Origin: Phenylobacterium sp. CCH9-H3
GTDB lineage: Bacteria > Pseudomonadota > Alphaproteobacteria > Caulobacterales > Caulobacteraceae
Assembly (NCBI RefSeq): GCF_001557235.1
Contig: NZ_LSJI01000230.1
Span: 32,458-96,457, forward strand
Reading direction: 5' to 3'
DNA: 64,000 nucleotides
Below the pieces are notes generated by a model. That model ran no database searches, was not told where the DNA came from, and saw only the letters and a program-made list of their open reading frames with translations. Shown piece by piece: positions 60,662-64,000 of this stretch. A program made the translations under genes and the position numbers. Positions within the stretch are counted from its first letter, which is position 1; every line of letters begins with the position of its first letter.

Positions 60662-61630
60662 TCAGGGGATCGCAGCGACGCCGGCGTTGCCGTCCTCGTC
60701 GCCCCAGGCCACCCGCGTGGCGTCCACGCTCAGCGCCAGGGCCGAGATGGCGGCGCCCTTCTCCGACTTGAGGGGGACGAGCCGCTCGCCGGTGACGTCG
60801 GCGGCCCAGACCCGCCCGTCGTCCAGGCCGGCGGCCAGCCAGGTTCGGTCGAGCCGGGCGGCGATCCGCGTGGTCATCGCCGCCTCGTCGTAGCCGATTT
60901 CGGCCGCCTGCTTCCCCATAGGCCCCGTCGCGCCGGCGAACGGCCAGCAGACGGCGCCGTTGGCCCCCGAGGTCGCCATCAGGGCGCCCTTGGACATGAA
61001 GGCCAGGCTGCGCACCTTTGACGGATACCCGCCCATGCGCATGTTCTTCTCGTCGGCCACGCGCCAGCCGTGGAGCTGGTTCTCCTGCATGGCGCTGACC
61101 AGGAACTTGCCGTCGGGGCTCCAGCAGGTGGCGATGTGGCTTCCGGCCCATTTCAGGATCACCGGCTTCTGGTCGGCGATGCGGGCGTACCAGAGCCAGA
61201 CGCCGCCATACGTGGCCACGGCGATCCGCCGGCCCTTGGGGTCGAACGCGATCTCGGCGGCGGACTTCTCATGCGCGAACACGCGGGCGAACGCCGGGTC
61301 GGCGGGATCGCGCACGTGAAGCTCGCGGCCCGCGGCGAAGGCGATCAGCCCCGACTCGGCGCTGGCGGCCACCGACTCGATCCATTTTCCGGGCAGGTTG
61401 GCGATTTCCTGGGCGCCGGCCGGTGTCGACAGGACCACGCGGCCGTCGTCGCCCCCGGTGAGCAGCCCTTCGCCCTTCGGCGGCAGGCAGGCGGACAGCG
61501 CCGCGCCGTCGTGGGCCTGGACCGACTCGCCGCTCTCGAAACGCACCGTGCCGTCGCCGAGGGCGAAGACGGCGCGTCCCGCGCGGTCGAAATGGGCGGC
61601 CGTGACATAGGCGTCGAAGCTGAAGGTCAT
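60662..61630 (-). CDS. WD40-like beta-propeller protein
   Basis: The 322-residue cytoplasmic protein has repeated blades: FALGDGTVRFESGESV near 22, LLTGGDDGRVVLSTPAG near 56, IAFAAGRELHVRDPADPAF near 95, IAVATYGGVWLWYARIADQKPVILKW near 135, LVSAMQENQLHGWRVAD near 180, MATSGANGAVCWPFAG near 218 and LAAGLDDGRVWAADVTGERLVPL near 262. Such propellers are scaffolds. Its placement near a CobW-type GTPase recalls other alphaproteobacteria, but two ExbD-like genes separate them. The ATG at 61630 has an AGGAAG site. Confidence 0.8.
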   Translation of the reverse strand: MTFSFDAYVTAAHFDRAGRAVFALGDGTVRFESGESVQAHDGAALSACLPPKGEGLLTGGDDGRVVLSTPAGAQEIANLPGKWIESVAASAESGLIAFAAGRELHVRDPADPAFARVFAHEKSAAEIAFDPKGRRIAVATYGGVWLWYARIADQKPVILKWAGSHIATCWSPDGKFLVSAMQENQLHGWRVADEKNMRMGGYPSKVRSLAFMSKGALMATSGANGAVCWPFAGATGPMGKQAAEIGYDEAAMTTRIAARLDRTWLAAGLDDGRVWAADVTGERLVPLKSEKGAAISALALSVDATRVAWGDEDGNAGVAAIP

Positions 61631-61793
61631 GGCGCGCTTCCTAGGAGGCGACGTCCCGCCGGGCAAGCGCGGGGCGATTTCGAAAGGGGAACACCGTTCC
61701 GGCGCTTTCGGCTTTACAAGCTCCCGGCGGCTTGCCAATGGTCGCCACGAGAGGCCCGGTCTGCGCGGGCCCTAGGGTAAGGAACCAGGACGT

Positions 61794-62237
61794 ATGGGTG
61801 CAAAGGTTGGCGGAGGGGGCGGATCCAAATTCGACCTCGGCCAGAACTCCGACATGAACGTGACGCCCTTCGTGGACGTCATGCTCGTGCTCCTCATCAT
61901 CTTCATGGTGTCGATCCCCGCGGCGACGGTGTCGATCAAGCTCGACCTGCCGCCCGCGATCCCGCCGCCCCCTGGCACGGTGGTCAAGGAGCCGACGCTC
62001 ATCAACATCCAGCGCGGCCAGCGCATCTTCATCGGTGAACAGGCCACGACCCTGGACCGTCTGGCGTCGGACCTGTCGGCCCGCCTCCAGGTCGATGACC
62101 CGGCCATCCCGCCGACCGAGCAGCGCGTCTACATCCGCGCCGACCGGGACGTGCTGTACGGCGAGTTCATGGGCGTCATGAACGACCTGCAGGGCAACGG
62201 CTTCTATCAGGTGGCCCTGATCAACGAAGAGCTCTAG
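61794..62237 (+). CDS. ExbD/TolR-family protein 1
   Basis: The 147-residue protein has one membrane helix with the critical Asp (MNVTPFVDVMLVLLIIFMV near 21-39) and a periplasmic domain (VYIRADRDVLYGEFMGVMNDL). ExbD works with ExbB to energise TonB, but no exbB or tonB is here. A Pro-rich PPAIPPPPG loop follows the helix. It ends at a strong terminator. Confidence 0.88.
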   Translation: MGAKVGGGGGSKFDLGQNSDMNVTPFVDVMLVLLIIFMVSIPAATVSIKLDLPPAIPPPPGTVVKEPTLINIQRGQRIFIGEQATTLDRLASDLSARLQVDDPAIPPTEQRVYIRADRDVLYGEFMGVMNDLQGNGFYQVALINEEL

Positions 62238-62261
62238 GCGCTTCGGACCGAATTTTGAGAA

Positions 62262-62293
62262 GGCCCGTCGGAGGACACTCCGGCGGGCCTTTT
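62262..62293 (+). terminator. Intrinsic terminator between the two exbD-like genes
   Basis: A 12-bp stem (62262-62273 with 62278-62289, one wobble) with a four-base loop is followed by TTTTCC. Confidence 0.82.
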
Positions 62294-62369
62294 CCTTGCG
62301 CGAGATTCGGGGCTTGCGGCGAATTACAACCATAATATATTACATGCGTCACTTATCAGGAGGACGCAG

Positions 62370-62789
62370 ATGGCCGCTTCCCTTTCCGCCCGCAACGATG
62401 CCTGGAACGTCACCCAGAACGCCGACATCAACGTTACGCCCTTCGTCGACGTGATGCTGGTGCTGCTGATCATCTTCATGGTCGCGCTGCCGGTCTCCAC
62501 CGTGTCGGTGAAGGTGGACCTGCCCCAGGCCCAGGCGGCGCCGACCCCTGCCCAGGCGCCCGTGATCGTCAGCCTGACCCTGGCGGGACAGGTCTATGTC
62601 GGGGAGCGGGCGGTGGGGCTCGACGATCTGCCCGCCGTGGTCGCGGCCGGCGCGGGCGCCCGTCCCACGGAACAACGGATCTATGTCCGCGCCGACGAAG
62701 GCGTGCGCTATGGCGCCCTGATGAACGTGATGAACCGCCTTCGCGCCCACGGTTTCGAGAAGGTCGGGCTGGTGGGCGAGGAGTTCTAG
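62370..62789 (+). CDS. ExbD/TolR-family protein 2
   Basis: The 139-residue protein has the same plan as its neighbour: INVTPFVDVMLVLLIIFMVAL near 20-40 with the conserved Asp, a Pro/Ala-rich loop and a periplasmic domain ending VMNRLRAHGFEKVGLVGEEF. A terminator separates the two, and a short AT-rich stretch (62315-62345) before this one probably holds its own promoter. They are a diverged duplicate pair. Confidence 0.88.
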   Translation: MAASLSARNDAWNVTQNADINVTPFVDVMLVLLIIFMVALPVSTVSVKVDLPQAQAAPTPAQAPVIVSLTLAGQVYVGERAVGLDDLPAVVAAGAGARPTEQRIYVRADEGVRYGALMNVMNRLRAHGFEKVGLVGEEF

Positions 62790-62886
62790 CCCGCGTTCAT
62801 CATTAATCGCGAGGCAACCCCAGGCGCCTAAGCTTGGCCTGAAGCGGGGGCAGAACGCGCCCGGAGACCAGCGCAAAGGCGCAGCG

Positions 62887-63072
62887 ATGTGGCAGACGAT
62901 TGAAGTGACGGCGGGTCACGCCATCCACCGCGGGCGCTACCGGCTCGAGGGCCGGCGGCTGATCCTGGAATGGCGCGGCGGACGAACGGCCGTGTGGTGC
63001 GGAATGCTCCGCCCCGAGATCGTCGCCGCCCAGCTTCTCCGCCGCGTCGCCGGCCAGCCGATCGCGGCCTGA
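62887..63072 (+). CDS. Small basic hypothetical protein
   Basis: The 61-residue product (MWQTIEVTAGHAIHRGRYRL at its start) is Arg-rich and probably beta-stranded at the start (HRGRYRLEGRRLILEW). It follows exbD 2 by about 100 bases. No family was recognised; small size makes it less certain. Confidence 0.5.
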   Translation: MWQTIEVTAGHAIHRGRYRLEGRRLILEWRGGRTAVWCGMLRPEIVAAQLLRRVAGQPIAA

Positions 63073-63080
63073 GGCCGTCC

Positions 63081-64000
63081 TTACGCGGCGATGCAGCTTT
63101 CGAAGCCGGCCCGCAGCGCGTCCTCGTTGAGGTTGCGGCCGATGAACACCAGGCGCGAATAGCGGTTGTCGCTATCCTTCCAGGGGCCCTGGAAGTCGCC
63201 TTCCAGGATCATGTGGACCGCCTGGAAGACCAGGCGGCGCTCCTCACCTTTCACGTCCAGGATCCCCTTTGCGCGCAGGATGTCGACGCCTTGCGTCTGC
63301 AGGACGTTGTTGAGCCAGGCGGTTACCTTGTTCCCGTCGATCGGCTTCTGGGCCGTCAGCGAGATGGAGGAGATGCCGCTCTCGGCCACGTGGTCGTGGA
63401 TGTGCGCGTGGCCGTGATCGTGGTGGTCGTGGCCGCAATGCTCGTCGTGCACGTGCCCATGGTCGTGGTGGTCGTGGTCGCAGTGCTCGTCATGCACATG
63501 CCCGGCCTCGCCATGGGCGGGGTTCAGGAAATCGGGCTGCAGCTCGGTCACGCGGGCGAGGTCGAAGGCATGCCGGCCCAGGATGGCGTCCAGCGGCACG
63601 TTCGAGCGCTGGGCGCGGCGGATCGGCGCCATGGGATTGAGCGTGCGGATCGCCCGCTCCACCTCGGCCAGCTCCGCCTCGGTGACCAGGTCCGTCTTGT
63701 TGAGGATGATCTGGTCGGCGAAGGCGATCTGCTCGGCCGCCTCGCGGGAGTCCTTCAACCGCAGCGGCAGGTGCTTGGCGTCCACCACGGTGGTGACGCT
63801 GTCCAGCTCGGTGCGGGCGCGGACGTCGTCGTCCACGAAGAAGGTCTGCGCCACCGGGGCGGGATCGGCCAGGCCCGTGGTCTCCACGATGATGCCGTCG
63901 AACCGCCCCTTGCGCTTCATCAGGCCCGAGAGCACCCGGATAAGGTCGCCGCGCACCGTGCAGCAGACGCAGCCGTTGTTCATCTCGAAGACCTCTTCGT
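63081..64000 (-). CDS. CobW/P47K-family GTPase, 5' end cut by the window edge
   Basis: The visible 306 codons start inside the G3 domain. Near the edge the frame reads EVFEMNNGCVCCTVRGD, containing the CXCC metal site of COG0523 proteins, then VETTGLADPAPV, ILNKTDLVT (the NKxD motif), a His-rich insert and the C-terminal CobW domain (VDILRAKGILDVKGEERRLVFQAVHMI). These GTPases are metallochaperones for zinc or cobalt. The insert repeats HVHDEHC and DHHDHGH, a large metal-binding stretch. The Walker A motif lies beyond the edge. Confidence 0.9.
   Translation of the reverse strand, partial: EEVFEMNNGCVCCTVRGDLIRVLSGLMKRKGRFDGIIVETTGLADPAPVAQTFFVDDDVRARTELDSVTTVVDAKHLPLRLKDSREAAEQIAFADQIILNKTDLVTEAELAEVERAIRTLNPMAPIRRAQRSNVPLDAILGRHAFDLARVTELQPDFLNPAHGEAGHVHDEHCDHDHHDHGHVHDEHCGHDHHDHGHAHIHDHVAESGISSISLTAQKPIDGNKVTAWLNNVLQTQGVDILRAKGILDVKGEERRLVFQAVHMILEGDFQGPWKDSDNRYSRLVFIGRNLNEDALRAGFESCIAA

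Overview
The window is a high-GC alphaproteobacterial chromosome segment, most likely from a member of the Caulobacterales (Caulobacteraceae; Phenylobacterium or a close relative would fit, but the genus is a guess). Two blocks support this. One is a PhyR / NepR-EcfG / PhyK general stress locus that runs into cheR, a cheY-like gene and chpT. The other is an ECF sigma factor with an NrsF-type anti-sigma factor divergent from a bufferin (DUF2282/DUF692/DUF2063/DoxX) operon. No tRNA, rRNA, CRISPR array, IS element or prophage was found.

Left part (1-26 kb). The first 700 bases hold the edge-truncated part of a Fic-domain gene in visibly lower-GC DNA. Then come agmatine catabolism (aguA-aguB), a TonB-dependent receptor and a membrane glycosyltransferase. 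The bufferin operon (bufA, DUF692 enzyme, DUF2063 partner, DoxX) carries an exported MsrA as its last gene and faces sigF-nrsF across a 150-base gap with matching sigma-F-like promoters on both sides. Next are a two-subunit CoA-transferase, a Kef-type antiporter, an Fe(II)/2-oxoglutarate oxygenase, an M2 peptidase, a cluster of beta-carbonic anhydrase, zeta-class GST and FAH hydrolase, a winged-helix/TPR regulator, a large FAD oxidoreductase, a DUF1311 protein and a CaiB-type CoA-transferase.

Middle part (26-40 kb). This is a general stress response island. PhyR, NepR, EcfG and PhyK are surrounded by small membrane, lipoprotein and OmpA-like genes. Seven sites match GGAAC-N16/17-CGTT, the known EcfG promoter: in front of phyR, nepR-ecfG, an entericidin-like lipoprotein, a DUF1328 protein, a TM protein/diacylglycerol-kinase/phosphoesterase operon, a glycine-zipper lipoprotein and a two-gene operon of small TM proteins. 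cheR, cheY and the phosphotransferase chpT follow, then cysQ and a Gln/Asn-rich small protein.

Right part (40-64 kb). A molybdenum cofactor cluster (mocA-like, moaA, moaD, moaE, moaB, moaC, an xdhC-like gene, moeA) is interrupted by glmS and an aldo/keto reductase homologue. Then come an M24 peptidase, a class IV aminotransferase-fold protein with a sulfotransferase-like partner, an M28 peptidase, a dienelactone hydrolase, VanZ-like, lysoplasmalogenase-like and nitroreductase genes, mtgA, a minimal PEP-CTERM protein, a CBS protein, alanine dehydrogenase, a WD40-like protein, two ExbD-like proteins and a CobW-type GTPase cut by the right edge.

The most interesting systems are the bufferin-MsrA/SigF-NrsF block and the dense EcfG promoter island. 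Smaller oddities are a kinase frame without an ordinary start codon, two enzyme homologues lacking catalytic residues, a possible terminated RNA upstream of the FAH gene, and unassigned operator-like repeats.
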